DNA from: Deltaproteobacteria bacterium
GTDB lineage: Bacteria; Desulfobacterota; Syntrophobacteria; Syntrophobacterales; Syntrophobacteraceae
Direction of reading: 5' to 3'
NCBI GenBank assembly: GCA_021780695.1
Contig: JAJXYD010000025.1
Span: forward strand, 124,001 to 188,000
Length of the DNA: 64,000 bases
The position numbers were made by a program, and so were the translations under genes. The notes beneath the pieces are model-generated. The model ran no database searches. It was not told where the DNA came from and saw only the letters and a list, made by a program, of their open reading frames with translations. Shown here one piece after another: positions 37,575-47,166 of this stretch (within the stretch, counting starts at the first letter, position 1; every line of letters begins with the position of its first letter).

Positions 37575-38882
37575 ATGAAACCAAACCAAAATCCGGCCAA
37601 CCTGATTTTGCGAAACGGCAGGCTGATAGATCCGGGGCGCGACCTTGACCTGGTTGGAAGCGTTCTGATAGAGGACGGCAAGATAGTCGCAGTCGGCGCG
37701 CACATTCAAATCGGCGCCCAAAGGTTAGCGCAGCTCGAACAGATAGACGCAACGGGCAAATGGATAGTCCCGGGCCTTATCGATATGCACGTTCACCTTC
37801 GCGAACCCGGAGAAGAATACAAGGAGACAATCTGTTCGGGCACCAGGGCGGCGGTTGCGGGGGGCTTTAGCTCGGTTGCGTGCATGCCAAACACCCATCC
37901 GGTAAACGACTGCGCCGCAGTTACGCAGTTCATCCTCAAAAAGGCCGCCGAGGAGGGACTCTGCCGGGTATTTCCGGTGGGTGCGATCAGCACCGGACTC
38001 GAGGGCAAAAACCTTTCCGGATTTGCCGAGTTGCAAGCCGCGGGCGCGGTGGCCGTCTCCGATGACGGCAGACCGGTTGAATCAAGCCTTCTCATGAGAC
38101 GGGCTCTGGACTACGCAAAGACATTCGATTTACTCGTAATAAGCCACTGCGAAGATCTCGGCCTCTCCAGCGGAGGCCTCATGAACGAGGGCCCGGTATC
38201 TACAAGACTTGGACTAAGAGGCATCCCCGGAGCCGCGGAAGAGATCATGGCCGCACGAGATATTCTACTGGCCGAACTTAGCGGTGCAAGACTCCACCTT
38301 GCCCACATCAGCAGCGCCGGTTCTGTGGCCCTGATACGCGAGGCTAAAAAGCGCGGAGTTTGTGTTACGGCCGAAACCGCTCCGCATTATTTTACTCTTA
38401 ACCAAGAGCTTCTTTCCACGTTTAATCCGGTCTACAAGGTCAACCCGCCGATACGCACGGCTAAGGACATCGAAGCCGTAAAGGCGGGGCTTGCCGACGG
38501 AACGATCGATGCGATCGCCTCCGACCATGCGCCCCACAGCTCGGTTGAAAAGGATATCGAATTTGAGTACGCGGCAAACGGCATGATAGGCCTGGAGTCA
38601 TCGCTGCCCTTGATTTTAGGACTGGTAAGGGAAGGGGTACTCTCGCCCTCGCAGGCCATTGCAAAGGTGTCCCTAAATCCGGCGAGGATTCTTTCCATCC
38701 CTTTTGGCTCGATTACCGAGGGGGCTCCGGCCGACCTTACGGTCATCGACCCACAGGCCGAATATAGGATAGATGCGAACACATTCGAATCCAAGAGCAG
38801 AAACTGCCCCTTCCACGGCATGCAAGTCCGGGGGCGGGCCGTTTTGACCCTCGTTGACGGAAAGGTGGCCTATACCGCCTAA
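37575..38882 (+). CDS. pyrC: Dihydroorotase
   Basis: Closes carbamoyl aspartate to dihydroorotate. A 435-residue amidohydrolase of the long (type I) class. The metal site is intact: [28 protein letters not shown] and ASDHAPHS with the catalytic Asp. This argues that it is an active enzyme, not one of the inactive PyrC-like partners found with PyrB in some bacteria. GGAG precedes the ATG. It is co-transcribed with pyrB, and the regulator gene follows 23 bases later. Confidence 0.93.
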   Translation: MKPNQNPANLILRNGRLIDPGRDLDLVGSVLIEDGKIVAVGAHIQIGAQRLAQLEQIDATGKWIVPGLIDMHVHLREPGEEYKETICSGTRAAVAGGFSSVACMPNTHPVNDCAAVTQFILKKAAEEGLCRVFPVGAISTGLEGKNLSGFAELQAAGAVAVSDDGRPVESSLLMRRALDYAKTFDLLVISHCEDLGLSSGGLMNEGPVSTRLGLRGIPGAAEEIMAARDILLAELSGARLHLAHISSAGSVALIREAKKRGVCVTAETAPHYFTLNQELLSTFNPVYKVNPPIRTAKDIEAVKAGLADGTIDAIASDHAPHSSVEKDIEFEYAANGMIGLESSLPLILGLVREGVLSPSQAIAKVSLNPARILSIPFGSITEGAPADLTVIDPQAEYRIDANTFESKSRNCPFHGMQVRGRAVLTLVDGKVAYTA

Positions 38883-38905
38883 ACCTGAGATTTTGGATCT
38901 GTGAC

Positions 38906-40342
38906 ATGCTCCGCAATACTGAGGAACCGTATAAGATTCTCGTAGTAGACGATGAAAGCGGCATGAGGGAGCTCTTAGAGCTTCTTTTGCTAAGGCACGG
39001 CTACTCCGTAAGGTGTGCCGAAAGCGGAGCGAGCGCCATCGAGGCCGTTAAGGACGACCCTCCCGACCTGATTGTAACCGATATCAGGATGCAGCCCGTA
39101 AACGGACTGGAGGTGCTAAAAAGGTGCAAAAAAATCTCACCCCAAACCATCGTGATAATAATTTCGGCTTATGCGAGCGCCGAACTTGCGGTGGAGGCCA
39201 TGAACGAGGGCGCCTACGATTATTTTCCCAAACCTTTTAACAACGAAGAACTCCTGTCCGTAATCTCCAACGCCCTGCAAAGCAGGGGCATAGAACAAAC
39301 GGTGAGCCAATCCCTGGAAGGGCCTCTTTATTTCGGCGCCATGATAGGCGAGAGCCCCCCCATGCTAAAGATCTACGAAAGCATCCAGAGGGTGGCCAAA
39401 ACCGGCAGCAACGTCGTTATCACGGGGGAAAGCGGAACCGGAAAAGAACTCGTAGCCAGGGCGATCCACTCCCAAAGCGCCAGGCGCGACCAGCCGCTGG
39501 TGGTCGTAAACTGCGGCGGAGTCCCGGAAAACCTGGTGGAAAGCGAACTGTTCGGCTACCGCAAGGGGGCCTTTACCGGGGCTTTTTGCGATAGAAAGGG
39601 ACTTGTCGAAGCCGCTCGGGGAGGCACGTTATTTCTCGATGAAATAGGCGAACTCTCCCCCCTTCTGCAGGTAAAGCTGCTTAGACTCGTCCAGGATAAA
39701 ACGATCAAAATGGTTGGCGGCACGGCGGAAATTCCGGTGGATGTCCGCATTATTTCAGCCACCAACCGCGACCTCGAACAAATGGTGCTGGACAAAAGGT
39801 TCCGCGAAGATCTCTACTACCGTCTAAACGTACTCCATATCCGCGTACCGCCTCTAAGAGACCGCCGGGAGGACATTGGGCTTCTCGCCCGCTATTTTCT
39901 GTCCAAATTTACGAAGGATTTCGGCAAGGAGATCCACAAGGTATCCTCCTACGCCATGGACATACTGTGCAGCTATGAGTTTCCGGGAAACGTAAGGGAA
40001 CTCGAACACATAATCGAGCGCGGCGTGGCGATGGAATCCTCAAGGATAATACTGCCCGACTCACTGACCCTTTCGCTGCACAGGCGAAAGGAACTCGATG
40101 AAACGGACCAGGAGAGCCTCTCCGAGATACCCGCCGAAGACTTCGATCTGGACAACCATTTGGCGCAAATAGAAAGGCGCCTTCTCCAACAGGCACTTAT
40201 CCAGGCGGGCGGAGTAAAACTCAAGGCCGCGAAGCTTCTGGGAATATCTTTTCGCTCCTTTCGCTACCGGCTGTTAAAACACCAACTTGCCAGCGAAGAG
40301 GATTTAAAGGAAGAGCAGCCTCTGCGGGAAGTCCTAAAATGA
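38906..40342 (+). CDS. NtrC-family sigma-54 response regulator
   Basis: A 478-residue transcription activator with receiver, AAA+ and DNA-binding domains. The receiver has the acidic pair in VVDDES, phospho-acceptor Asp59 in LIVTDIRM, and the late Lys in YFPKPF. The central domain has Walker A (GESGTGKE, about 174-181), the sigma-54 contact loop GAFTGA (221-226) and FLDEIGEL. A Fis-type helix-turn-helix ends the protein ([18 protein letters not shown]). No sensor kinase gene is adjacent, so it is an orphan here. It follows pyrC closely on the same strand and may be transcribed from the pyr promoter. Confidence 0.93.
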   Translation: MLRNTEEPYKILVVDDESGMRELLELLLLRHGYSVRCAESGASAIEAVKDDPPDLIVTDIRMQPVNGLEVLKRCKKISPQTIVIIISAYASAELAVEAMNEGAYDYFPKPFNNEELLSVISNALQSRGIEQTVSQSLEGPLYFGAMIGESPPMLKIYESIQRVAKTGSNVVITGESGTGKELVARAIHSQSARRDQPLVVVNCGGVPENLVESELFGYRKGAFTGAFCDRKGLVEAARGGTLFLDEIGELSPLLQVKLLRLVQDKTIKMVGGTAEIPVDVRIISATNRDLEQMVLDKRFREDLYYRLNVLHIRVPPLRDRREDIGLLARYFLSKFTKDFGKEIHKVSSYAMDILCSYEFPGNVRELEHIIERGVAMESSRIILPDSLTLSLHRRKELDETDQESLSEIPAEDFDLDNHLAQIERRLLQQALIQAGGVKLKAAKLLGISFRSFRYRLLKHQLASEEDLKEEQPLREVLK

Positions 40343-40628
40343 GATAATAACCTGATTTTAGAGTGGATAAAACGCTGTTTTGGCTCCCCTTCGACTCCCT
40401 CGTGGCCTTTAGCTTAGTGTTTCCTTCAGACCGTTAAACGGGGCTCTTTAAGAAAAAACTTCTAAACGGCTTTTTCCAGGCATTGTCGGCATTATAATGA
40501 TTATTTCTAATTCATCAGGAAGCAAATCCTGCCTCTTCTGAGTGAATAGCGAAATTCCTTGACCTTTTTGCCAAGTTCCAATAAAGGGGACAGGTTCTTT
40601 AAAATCGAAACATAAGGGGTGGTGCGAT

Positions 40629-41033
40629 ATGCCGAAAAAGGATATGGAAGGTGACCAGATGATGGACGATTTCGAAGACGATTCGGGTCTCGAATTCGAA
40701 CAAACCGATGAACTCGATTTTGCCGGTGAAGAGGATCTGCTTCTCGAAGAAACAGATGACGACGAGGAGATGGTCCCCTCCGTCCTCTACAAGGGGATCT
40801 CCAGGCCCAAAACCGATGAGGACTGGCGGCAGCTTTTAATGAGTGCAAGCAAAGAAGGCGTGCCGCACTACAATATCTCCGACACCTATAAGGAGGGGGC
40901 GCTGCTTTTGCACTCCTCCTTTGGCCTCGGAGTGGTCGCAAAGCTTATTTCAACGCGAAAAATCGAAGTCATATTCGAAGACAGCAAAAAACTGATGGCG
41001 ATGAACGTCGCTCCTCCCAACCGGGCAGCTTAG
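40629..41033 (+). CDS. Acidic protein with a UvrD-C/Tudor-like C-terminal domain
   Basis: A 134-residue protein of unknown function. Residues 1-50 are extremely acidic (many Asp/Glu), probably disordered. The C-terminal half (about 86-128) reads YKEGALLLHSSFGLGVVAK, then KIEVIFEDSKKLMAMNV. This follows the pattern of the small Tudor-like domain at the C-terminus of UvrD/PcrA helicases (VxHxxFGxGxV...VxFxxxxKxL), which binds RNA polymerase. No helicase motifs are present, so it is a free-standing version. It might bind RNA polymerase or nucleic acid; this is inference. The start ATG at 40629 is preceded by a purine-rich AAGGGG stretch. It is monocistronic. Confidence 0.6.
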   Translation: MPKKDMEGDQMMDDFEDDSGLEFEQTDELDFAGEEDLLLEETDDDEEMVPSVLYKGISRPKTDEDWRQLLMSASKEGVPHYNISDTYKEGALLLHSSFGLGVVAKLISTRKIEVIFEDSKKLMAMNVAPPNRAA

Positions 41034-41041
41034 ACAGAGAA

Positions 41042-41102
41042 GCGGGCAGCAAGAGGCGAAAACCGGCAACCCATCGGGGCCGCACGCCGCCTTGCTTTCC
41101 GC
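41042..41102. terminator. Imperfect hairpin between convergent genes
   Basis: Arms AGCGG..AGCAAG.GGCG and CGCC..TTGCTTTCCGCT pair imperfectly around a 28-base loop, filling the gap between the acidic protein gene and the inositol monophosphatase gene. No clear U tract. Confidence 0.35.
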
Positions 41103-41909
41103 TCAGCCCCGTTTTATCGCCGGCGCCAGCCGTGACTTCACCTCTTCGAGCAAAAACCCGTAGACCGGGTCTACGCCCGCGGCCACGTTTCCATTATCGA
41201 GGAAATTGTCCTCGCCGTTAAAATCGCTTATCGATGCGCCGGCCTCAGTTATAAGCAGAGCGCCGGCGGCTATGTCCCAGGCTTTGAGGCCGATTTCCCA
41301 AAAGCCGTCGACTCTTCCGGCGGCAAGGTAGGCCAGGTCCAGTGCGGCGGCGCCTGCGCGCCTGACTCCGCTAACCCCCAGGGCTATTCGTTTAAAGGAG
41401 GCCAGATAGGGATCCATTAACTCCTTGGCCCGGAAGGGAAAACCGGTTGCAACCAGCGCCCGGTCGAGTTCAACGGGCTTTCGCATTGGGAGCCTGTTTC
41501 CATTGAGTCTTGTTCCTGCGCCTTTTTTTGCCGAGAAAAGCTCGTTTCTAACAGGGTCCAAGACATAGCCCAACACCGGCTTTTTATCCAGGCAAACCGC
41601 AATGGAAACGGCAACGAAGGGGAAGCCGTGGATAAAGTTCGTAGTTCCGTCAATTGGGTCGATCACCCATGTGTAGCCCGACTGTAATTCTTCGGTGGCC
41701 GATTCTTCGGCCATAATGTTATGGCCCGGGAAATTGAGCCTTACCATCTCGGTGATAAGGTGCTCGCATTTTTTGTCTATCTCCGTCACATAATCGGAAG
41801 GGCCCTTCGTTGCGATCATGGAACCGCTCACCTGCCCGATGTGATGCCGGATCAGGTCGCCGGCCTCAAGAATAACCTTCTCGACTGCGGACTCAATTTT
41901 ATCGATCAT
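41103..41909 (-). CDS. Inositol monophosphatase family protein
   Basis: A magnesium-dependent sugar/inositol phosphate phosphatase of 268 residues. The metal site residues are all visible: Glu in MAEESATEE, the IDPIDGTTNFIHGFP motif and KAWDIAAGALL near the C-terminus. The start is ATG at 41909 with GAGGAAA upstream; the longer frame from 41984 lacks support. Bacterial members hydrolyse inositol-1-phosphate, and some also fructose-1,6-bisphosphate or PAP; the neighbourhood does not decide. Confidence 0.93.
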   Translation of the reverse strand: MIDKIESAVEKVILEAGDLIRHHIGQVSGSMIATKGPSDYVTEIDKKCEHLITEMVRLNFPGHNIMAEESATEELQSGYTWVIDPIDGTTNFIHGFPFVAVSIAVCLDKKPVLGYVLDPVRNELFSAKKGAGTRLNGNRLPMRKPVELDRALVATGFPFRAKELMDPYLASFKRIALGVSGVRRAGAAALDLAYLAAGRVDGFWEIGLKAWDIAAGALLITEAGASISDFNGEDNFLDNGNVAAGVDPVYGFLLEEVKSRLAPAIKRG

Positions 41910-42086
41910 GTCTATTTCCTCTTCTCCACCGCTTGCACTTAGAACCGAAATTGAGTACAAACCCCAAAATCCAGAGTAGGGCAAAATCGCCTTTGCCCCA
42001 TTCTATAGGTCTTATAAGGTTTCGAGGAGCTCTAAAAATTTAAAAAAGGGCAAAAGCACCCCGTTTTGCAAAAATGGAGTCAAAAC

Positions 42087-42938
42087 TTGATTATAGATGT
42101 TCACACCCATATTTTTCCCCCTGATATAATCGCCAACAAAGAGCTGTTTTTGGCAGGCGAACCCGAATTCGCGCTTCTCTACGCTCCGGGGGCCTCCAAG
42201 ATGGCCACCGCCGAAATTCTTATCCAATCCATGGACGAAAACAACATCGATTTCTCGGTAGTGTTCGGATTTCCGTGGAGAAACGGGCAAACCCTGGCCC
42301 GGCATAACGATTACGTGCTCGAAGCCGCCGCAAGGCATCCCGGCCGGCTCATCCCCCTCGCCTGCCTTGACCTTTGTTCGCCCACATGCGCCGCGCAAGC
42401 CGAAAAGATGCTTTGCGCGGGCGCCCGAGGCCTGGGCGAACTCGCAGTTTACAGCGCCGGGGAAAATATGGACCGTGTTATCGACAATTTCAAGCAAATT
42501 GGAGTCCATTGCAGGCAAAAAGAGGCCGTGCTGCTCGTGCACGCAAATGAACCCATCGGCCACCAATACCCGGGCAAGGCGCCCTACGGGATTGATTTCT
42601 ACTACGCCATGGCAAAGGCGCTCGAAGGCGTTACCCTCATTTTCGCCCACTGGGGGGGCGGCCTGATTTTCTACGAGCTTTTAAAAAAGCAGGCCCCGGG
42701 GGCATTCGCAAATATCTATTACGATACGGCGGCTTCCCCCTATGTTTACAAAACGCAGATCTACCGGGCCGCCGCGCGGGCGGTGGGGGCCGAAAGGATT
42801 CTTTTGGGAAGCGATTATCCCCTGCTTTCACCGAAGCGCTATTTTAGTGAAATGGAGCAGGCAGGCCTTACACAGCAGGAAATCGAGTCCATCGGCGGTC
42901 AAAACGCCGCAAAAATTTTTAAAATTGCTGCGGCTTGA
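42087..42938 (+). CDS. Amidohydrolase-family TIM-barrel hydrolase
   Basis: A 283-residue metal-dependent hydrolase or decarboxylase of the Amidohydro_2 type (related to ACMSD-like enzymes). The HxH motif opens the protein (IIDVHTHIF); LVHANEPIGH, FAHWGGG and LLGSDYPL supply the other metal and catalytic residues. The start is TTG at 42087, placed eight bases after GGAG; the outer TTG at 42066 lies upstream of that site. Natural substrate unknown. The gene stands alone between a minus-strand phosphatase and the membrane module. Confidence 0.82.
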   Translation: MIIDVHTHIFPPDIIANKELFLAGEPEFALLYAPGASKMATAEILIQSMDENNIDFSVVFGFPWRNGQTLARHNDYVLEAAARHPGRLIPLACLDLCSPTCAAQAEKMLCAGARGLGELAVYSAGENMDRVIDNFKQIGVHCRQKEAVLLVHANEPIGHQYPGKAPYGIDFYYAMAKALEGVTLIFAHWGGGLIFYELLKKQAPGAFANIYYDTAASPYVYKTQIYRAAARAVGAERILLGSDYPLLSPKRYFSEMEQAGLTQQEIESIGGQNAAKIFKIAAA

Positions 42939-42976
42939 CCCTCTTGCAAAAGAGGCGGCAAGCGCCTGGCAGGAGA

Positions 42977-43006
42977 GCGCGAGCTAGGGCTCGCAGCCGC
43001 GTTTTT
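42977..43006 (+). terminator. Weak terminator after the amidohydrolase
   Basis: A 6-bp GC stem (42979-42984 with 42989-42994) and 4-base loop, with TTTTT at 43002-43006, eight bases after the stem. The gap before the T run makes this tentative. Confidence 0.4.
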
Positions 43007-43111
43007 CCGCTTTTTGTTTGACTCTCACAGTCGCGCAATGTTAGCTTTCAGCGAGCAAAGGCTCAGCTTAGAGGCTGGAAATTTTTAAGGAATACTGGTC
43101 GGAAACCGCTT

Positions 43112-43909
43112 ATGGCAAAAAATTCCTCACTTTCCGAGTTTTTCGAAGACAGCAAATACACAAGGCGCATATTGGCCGCGGGGGCTGTTTTACTCCTGGT
43201 GCTCGAACTCGGGATCCTCGTTGCCGTCTACAATCAGTCGGGCCTAAAGACCAGGGTTTGCATCACCGACGCCAACGGCAGACTCGTCTATGAAAGCCCC
43301 GGGCCCACGATAACTTCCTATGAAAAGATGATGTTTGAAGATAACTTCGGACCTTTAAAAAATTACACCACCCAGTTGAAATCCCAGTATGAGCCGTTTA
43401 ACTACCGCTCGTGGATTCTGCTCGCGGTGGGATTGCCCCTGGGCCTTATACTGCTGCTTTTTTTCATGGCCCAGGTATGGCTCATGCTCTTAAAAGGCAA
43501 TCCCAAAGATGAAGTCGGCGTTGAAATAGATGCCGGCAAGTCGGGTTTTGGCAATTTCCTTAGCGTGTCGAAAAACTTCTCTGTTTTGGGAATCGGGTTC
43601 GCAATAGTTTTGGCGATGCTTATTTTATGGTTGATTCCATCAATACTTGGAGATATGGCTTCAGCGCTGTTTGACGCCGTCAAACAGTACCCATTGTTTT
43701 TTATCGGGGTATCGTTATTTGTCGGAGGCTTGCTTGTTTGGGTAATCTATCTGAGGTACAAGCTGTCCAGGCAGATGCTCGAAAACCAGGTGCGCATCGA
43801 GAAGTTCCGGATAGAGAGATTGATGATCGAACAAAATCCGGCTCAACACCTCCTTACTGCTCACGCCGACGAGGCTCAAACAAAATTTCTGCACTCAGAG
43901 GAACATTAG
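43112..43909 (+). CDS. Hypothetical membrane protein, first gene of a two-gene module
   Basis: A 265-residue protein with four transmembrane helices (about 20-40, 101-127, 158-180, 193-214). A periplasmic or extracytoplasmic loop of about 60 residues lies between helices 1 and 2. The C-terminal 45 residues form a charged helix (QMLENQVRIEKFRIERLMIEQ) like a coiled coil in the cytoplasm. I do not recognise the family. The next gene starts four bases after its stop, and also combines two helices with a charged tail. The pair may form one membrane complex. Confidence 0.6.
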   Translation: MAKNSSLSEFFEDSKYTRRILAAGAVLLLVLELGILVAVYNQSGLKTRVCITDANGRLVYESPGPTITSYEKMMFEDNFGPLKNYTTQLKSQYEPFNYRSWILLAVGLPLGLILLLFFMAQVWLMLLKGNPKDEVGVEIDAGKSGFGNFLSVSKNFSVLGIGFAIVLAMLILWLIPSILGDMASALFDAVKQYPLFFIGVSLFVGGLLVWVIYLRYKLSRQMLENQVRIEKFRIERLMIEQNPAQHLLTAHADEAQTKFLHSEEH

Positions 43910-43913
43910 AAAG

Positions 43914-44369
43914 ATGTGGTTTAAAAACAAGGAAGAAAAGCACCGGTCCGGAGAAAAGAAAGGCTGGACAGACGAGGCCACTTTGGACCGGGGCGTATAC
44001 TATCTTTACCTGATAATCGGTTTGCAGGTTTTGTTCGTCCTGTCGCTCATGGGGATAATCATGTTTATCGGAAAGGTTATCTCCACGCCCGCATGGGTTT
44101 TCATGTTCATTTTCGCTCTTTCCATAGGCAGCATAGTCTATCTCTACAGGAAGGCAAAGCGACAGCTCGCCAAGCTTAGAGACTCCTTCGGAAAATCGGA
44201 CAAAAATTACGAAATCAGCTTTATGGGCGGAATGCTCACCATGAGAATCGAACAGAACCAAAACGGCGCAAAACTTCTCGAAGCCCCGCCCCCGGAGGTA
44301 GCCGAACAGATCATCGATGCGGAAACGATCGAACCCGCCCCTGCCCCTAAATCCGTTCAGCCCCACTGA
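43914..44369 (+). CDS. Hypothetical membrane protein, second gene of the module
   Basis: A 151-residue protein: a basic N-terminal segment, two transmembrane helices (about 28-53 and 60-78), a basic connector (RKAKRQLAKLRDSFG), a beta-like strand (YEISFMGGMLTMRIEQ) and a Pro/Glu-rich tail. No family recognised. It starts four bases after the preceding gene and ends by overlapping the 3' end of nadB by 13 bases on the opposite strand. The 4-base spacing implies coupled translation with its neighbour. Confidence 0.6.
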   Translation: MWFKNKEEKHRSGEKKGWTDEATLDRGVYYLYLIIGLQVLFVLSLMGIIMFIGKVISTPAWVFMFIFALSIGSIVYLYRKAKRQLAKLRDSFGKSDKNYEISFMGGMLTMRIEQNQNGAKLLEAPPPEVAEQIIDAETIEPAPAPKSVQPH

Positions 44370-46021
44370 ACAGTTGGCAGGGAGAGGAATTCCTCTGCCG
44401 CGTTCTTTTTTACTATGGTGTCCTTAAGCCAGCAGGGACCGCCTTTTTCCGGATGATCGACGTTAAAGTGAAGGCCGCGGCTCTCTTTTCTGCTGATCGC
44501 GCAGCGGATTATCAGTTCGGCCACCAGCGCCAGCCCCTGGAGTTCGACCAAATCGCTGCTCAAGGCAATGTTGGGCATGTGCTCCTTAAGTTCCATCTTT
44601 ATCTGCACTATATGATTCAGGGCGAGGGCAAGCCTTTTGTCCGTTCTTACGATCCCCACGTAATTCCACATCAGGCGCCTGATAAAATCCCAGTTGTGGG
44701 CTATCATGACCATCTCGCTGTTAGAGCCGTTTTCGGCGCACACTTTTGCGGAACAGTCGGGCACACCGGGCAACTCGCGATTTCGCCAGGACTCCAAACG
44801 CTCCGCGCACGCAACGGCCGCGGCATCTGAAAAGACCATGGCTTCCAGCAAAGAGTTGCTTGCAAGACGGTTTGCCCCGTGGAGCCCTGTGCAGGCGCAC
44901 TCGCCGATCGCGTAGAGATTGTCTATGGAGGTGCGCCCGGAGGAGTCGGTCAGGATGCCGCCGCACATATAGTGAGCCGCGGGAACTACCGGGATAGGAT
45001 CTTTAGTGATATCGATACCAAGCGACAGGCACCTTCTGTAGATGTTTGGAAAGCGTTTGGTCAAAAATGCGGCGTCCCGATGAGTGATATCGAGAAAAAC
45101 ACAGTCATCTCCGCTATTTTTCATCTCCGTATCGATTGCTCGCGCCACAATATCGCGGAAGGCCAAATCCTTTAGCGGATGGTATTTTTCCATGAAGGCA
45201 CGCCCGCGCTTATCGATGAGCCTTGCCCCTTCTCCTCGAACGGCCTCGGAGATGAGGAAGTTTTTAGCCGTCGGATGATAGAGGCAGGTCGGGTGAAACT
45301 GCACGAATTCGAGGTTGGCGAGCTGAGCGCCGGCCCGGTAAGCTATGGCCAGCCCGTCGCCTGTTGCTACGTCCGGGTTGCTCGTATAGAGGTAGACTTT
45401 GCCCGCCCCGCCGGTACAAAGCAGCACCACGTTGGCGACAAAGGTATGGATTTCTTCTCCGGCGATATCAAGGACATAGGCACCCCGGCAGGTGTCCTGC
45501 TGGAAAAGATCGACCGAGCCCACTTTCATCGACTGATGCTGGACCACCAGGTCCAGGACCAGGTGGTTTTCAAATATGGCGATATTGGGATCGGCCTCGG
45601 CGGCGGCGATGAGCACTTTTTCAACGGCCTTGCCCGTCATGTCCTGGGCATGAAGGATGCGGTTGCGGCTGTGGCCCCCTTCCCTCCCCAGATCGAAACC
45701 GTTTTGCTCGGCCAAGAGGTTAAAACCCACGCCAAGCTCGACAAGTTCCCGTATACGTTGCGGACCGGCTTTTACCACCTGGTCCACGATGTCTGGATGA
45801 CACAGGCCGTCTCCGGACTCCAGGGTATCCTTGACGTGAAGATCGAAGGAATCGTCCCGGCCCACCACGCAGGCTATTCCGCCCTGGGCGTAGTTAGTGT
45901 TGGTTTCAAGCTTGTCCTTTTTCGTTACTATAGCCACAGTGCCGCTTTTGGCTGCCTTAAGAGCGAATGTCAGACCCGCGATTCCGCTACCGACCACCAG
46001 ATAATCAAATTGATTTTTCAT
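44357..46021 (-). CDS. nadB: L-aspartate oxidase
   Basis: FAD enzyme that oxidises L-aspartate to iminoaspartate, the first step of de novo NAD synthesis; in anaerobes it uses fumarate as acceptor. The 554-residue protein has the FAD-binding VVGSGIAGLTFALKAA, the Glu/His/Arg segment FVQFHPTCLYHP, and RGEGARLID. The C-terminal helical domain is present. The start is ATG at 46021, with GAGGAA upstream; the longer frame to 46084 adds residues without family support. nadA and nadC are not adjacent. Confidence 0.95.
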   Translation of the reverse strand: MKNQFDYLVVGSGIAGLTFALKAAKSGTVAIVTKKDKLETNTNYAQGGIACVVGRDDSFDLHVKDTLESGDGLCHPDIVDQVVKAGPQRIRELVELGVGFNLLAEQNGFDLGREGGHSRNRILHAQDMTGKAVEKVLIAAAEADPNIAIFENHLVLDLVVQHQSMKVGSVDLFQQDTCRGAYVLDIAGEEIHTFVANVVLLCTGGAGKVYLYTSNPDVATGDGLAIAYRAGAQLANLEFVQFHPTCLYHPTAKNFLISEAVRGEGARLIDKRGRAFMEKYHPLKDLAFRDIVARAIDTEMKNSGDDCVFLDITHRDAAFLTKRFPNIYRRCLSLGIDITKDPIPVVPAAHYMCGGILTDSSGRTSIDNLYAIGECACTGLHGANRLASNSLLEAMVFSDAAAVACAERLESWRNRELPGVPDCSAKVCAENGSNSEMVMIAHNWDFIRRLMWNYVGIVRTDKRLALALNHIVQIKMELKEHMPNIALSSDLVELQGLALVAELIIRCAISRKESRGLHFNVDHPEKGGPCWLKDTIVKKNAAEEFLSLPTVQWG

Positions 46022-46124
46022 TCGCAATTCCTCATACTTCGGATTAATTTTTTTCTTCTTAATACCAAAGCCCTCACGGGGCAAGTAATGTTTTGCCTAA
46101 AAGGGGCCGGAAACGGATTGTGAT

Positions 46125-46796
46125 ATGAAAGAGGATATCTGCAAGGAAAACTCAGGGCTGTCCACGAAGAATTTAAAGGTGATCGCCCTTGACTGCGACG
46201 GGGTGCTCTTCGATTCAAAAGAGGCGAATATTCGCTTCTACAGCCATATCATGGAGCATATCGGCGGCCCTGCCGTAAGGGGCGACCAGCACGAGTATAT
46301 CCACATGTACCCCGTGCGGGAATCTCTTCTCTATCTTACCGGGGGGGAGGGACCCGACTTTGACAGGGCACTGGAGTATGTCAAAACAATCGATTTTGGC
46401 CCGTTTAACCGCTACCTTACCCGTGAACCGGGATTGGTTGAGTTTCTAAGGCTTGCGTCCACGCACTACAAAACCGCCCTGGCTACCAATCGGACGGTTT
46501 CAACCATAGAGCTTTTGGAACAGTTTGGCCTCAGGCAATATTTCCACCTCGTGGTGTGCGCTCTGGACGTCGCAAACCCCAAACCGCACCCGGAGACGAT
46601 GGAAAAGATATTGAAAAAATTCGATGTTCTCCCGCGAAATGTTCTCTATATAGGAGATTCCAAGGTAGATGAAGCCCTGGCCAAGGCTACCGGGGTCGCT
46701 TTCGTAAGCTACAAGAACCCCGCCCTTGAAGCTCAAGCGCATATAGGCCATTTTGAGGAGCTGCGCTGCCTCTTTCCCAAGGATGAGAGCAGATGA
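46125..46796 (+). CDS. HAD-family phosphatase
   Basis: A 223-residue haloacid dehalogenase-type hydrolase. The nucleophile motif is LDCDGVLFDS (first Asp catalytic), the Thr motif is in ATNRT, and the motif III Lys lies in NPKPHPE. The metal-binding motif IV is YIGDSKVDE. A small helical cap lies between residues 25 and 95. It resembles the phosphoglycolate phosphatase/beta-phosphoglucomutase branch; the substrate is open. It ends 70 bases upstream of the SRP RNA. Confidence 0.85.
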   Translation: MKEDICKENSGLSTKNLKVIALDCDGVLFDSKEANIRFYSHIMEHIGGPAVRGDQHEYIHMYPVRESLLYLTGGEGPDFDRALEYVKTIDFGPFNRYLTREPGLVEFLRLASTHYKTALATNRTVSTIELLEQFGLRQYFHLVVCALDVANPKPHPETMEKILKKFDVLPRNVLYIGDSKVDEALAKATGVAFVSYKNPALEAQAHIGHFEELRCLFPKDESR

Positions 46797-46866
46797 GTCG
46801 ATCGCGCTGTTTGCAATTATACTTTGGATATGTTACCATTGGATCGTTGTGTACCGGAAAATCATG

Positions 46867-47140
46867 GCTTGGTCGTGCTAGACGGGGAGCTGGCGGTTCC
46901 CTGTAGCCCGCAATCCGCTTTAGCGGGGTTGAATCCCCTTTTGAAGGACCGTGACCGGGCTGTACGCATGTAATTCCCGCACCGGTTGGACACCACGCAA
47001 CAGACGAACGCGAACCCCGTCAGGTCCGGAAGGAAGCAGCGGTAAGTGGAACCGGCTGTGTCGCGGTACAATCTAACCTGGTTGCCCGAAGGTGTGCGCA
47101 CGGTTTCAGTCCGGGTCGACTGAGGGTGCACGGCCAAGTC
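46867..47140 (+). ncRNA. ffs: Signal recognition particle RNA, long form with Alu domain
   Basis: The 5' and 3' ends pair (46868-46878 with 47128-47138, one G-T pair), as in the long bacterial SRP RNA. The 5' part holds the Alu-domain pattern: GGGGAG, then GCGGT.CCCTGTA, GCAATCCGCT and GAATCCC, spaced as in the Bacillus RNA. The S domain carries the universal core GTCAGGTCCGGAAGGAAGC (47019-47037). T-rich sequence at 47140-47145 follows. The length of about 270 bases contrasts with the 114-base 4.5S type of enterobacteria. Confidence 0.93.
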
Positions 47141-47166
47141 TTTTTCATCTTGAATGCGAGTCAGCC

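Noticed and set aside
46811..46839. Promoter for the SRP RNA (TTGCAA, 17 bases, TACCAT)
   Set aside because: Both boxes match the consensus only moderately, and the predicted start would lie about 20 bases before the RNA's paired end, so it is not listed as a feature.
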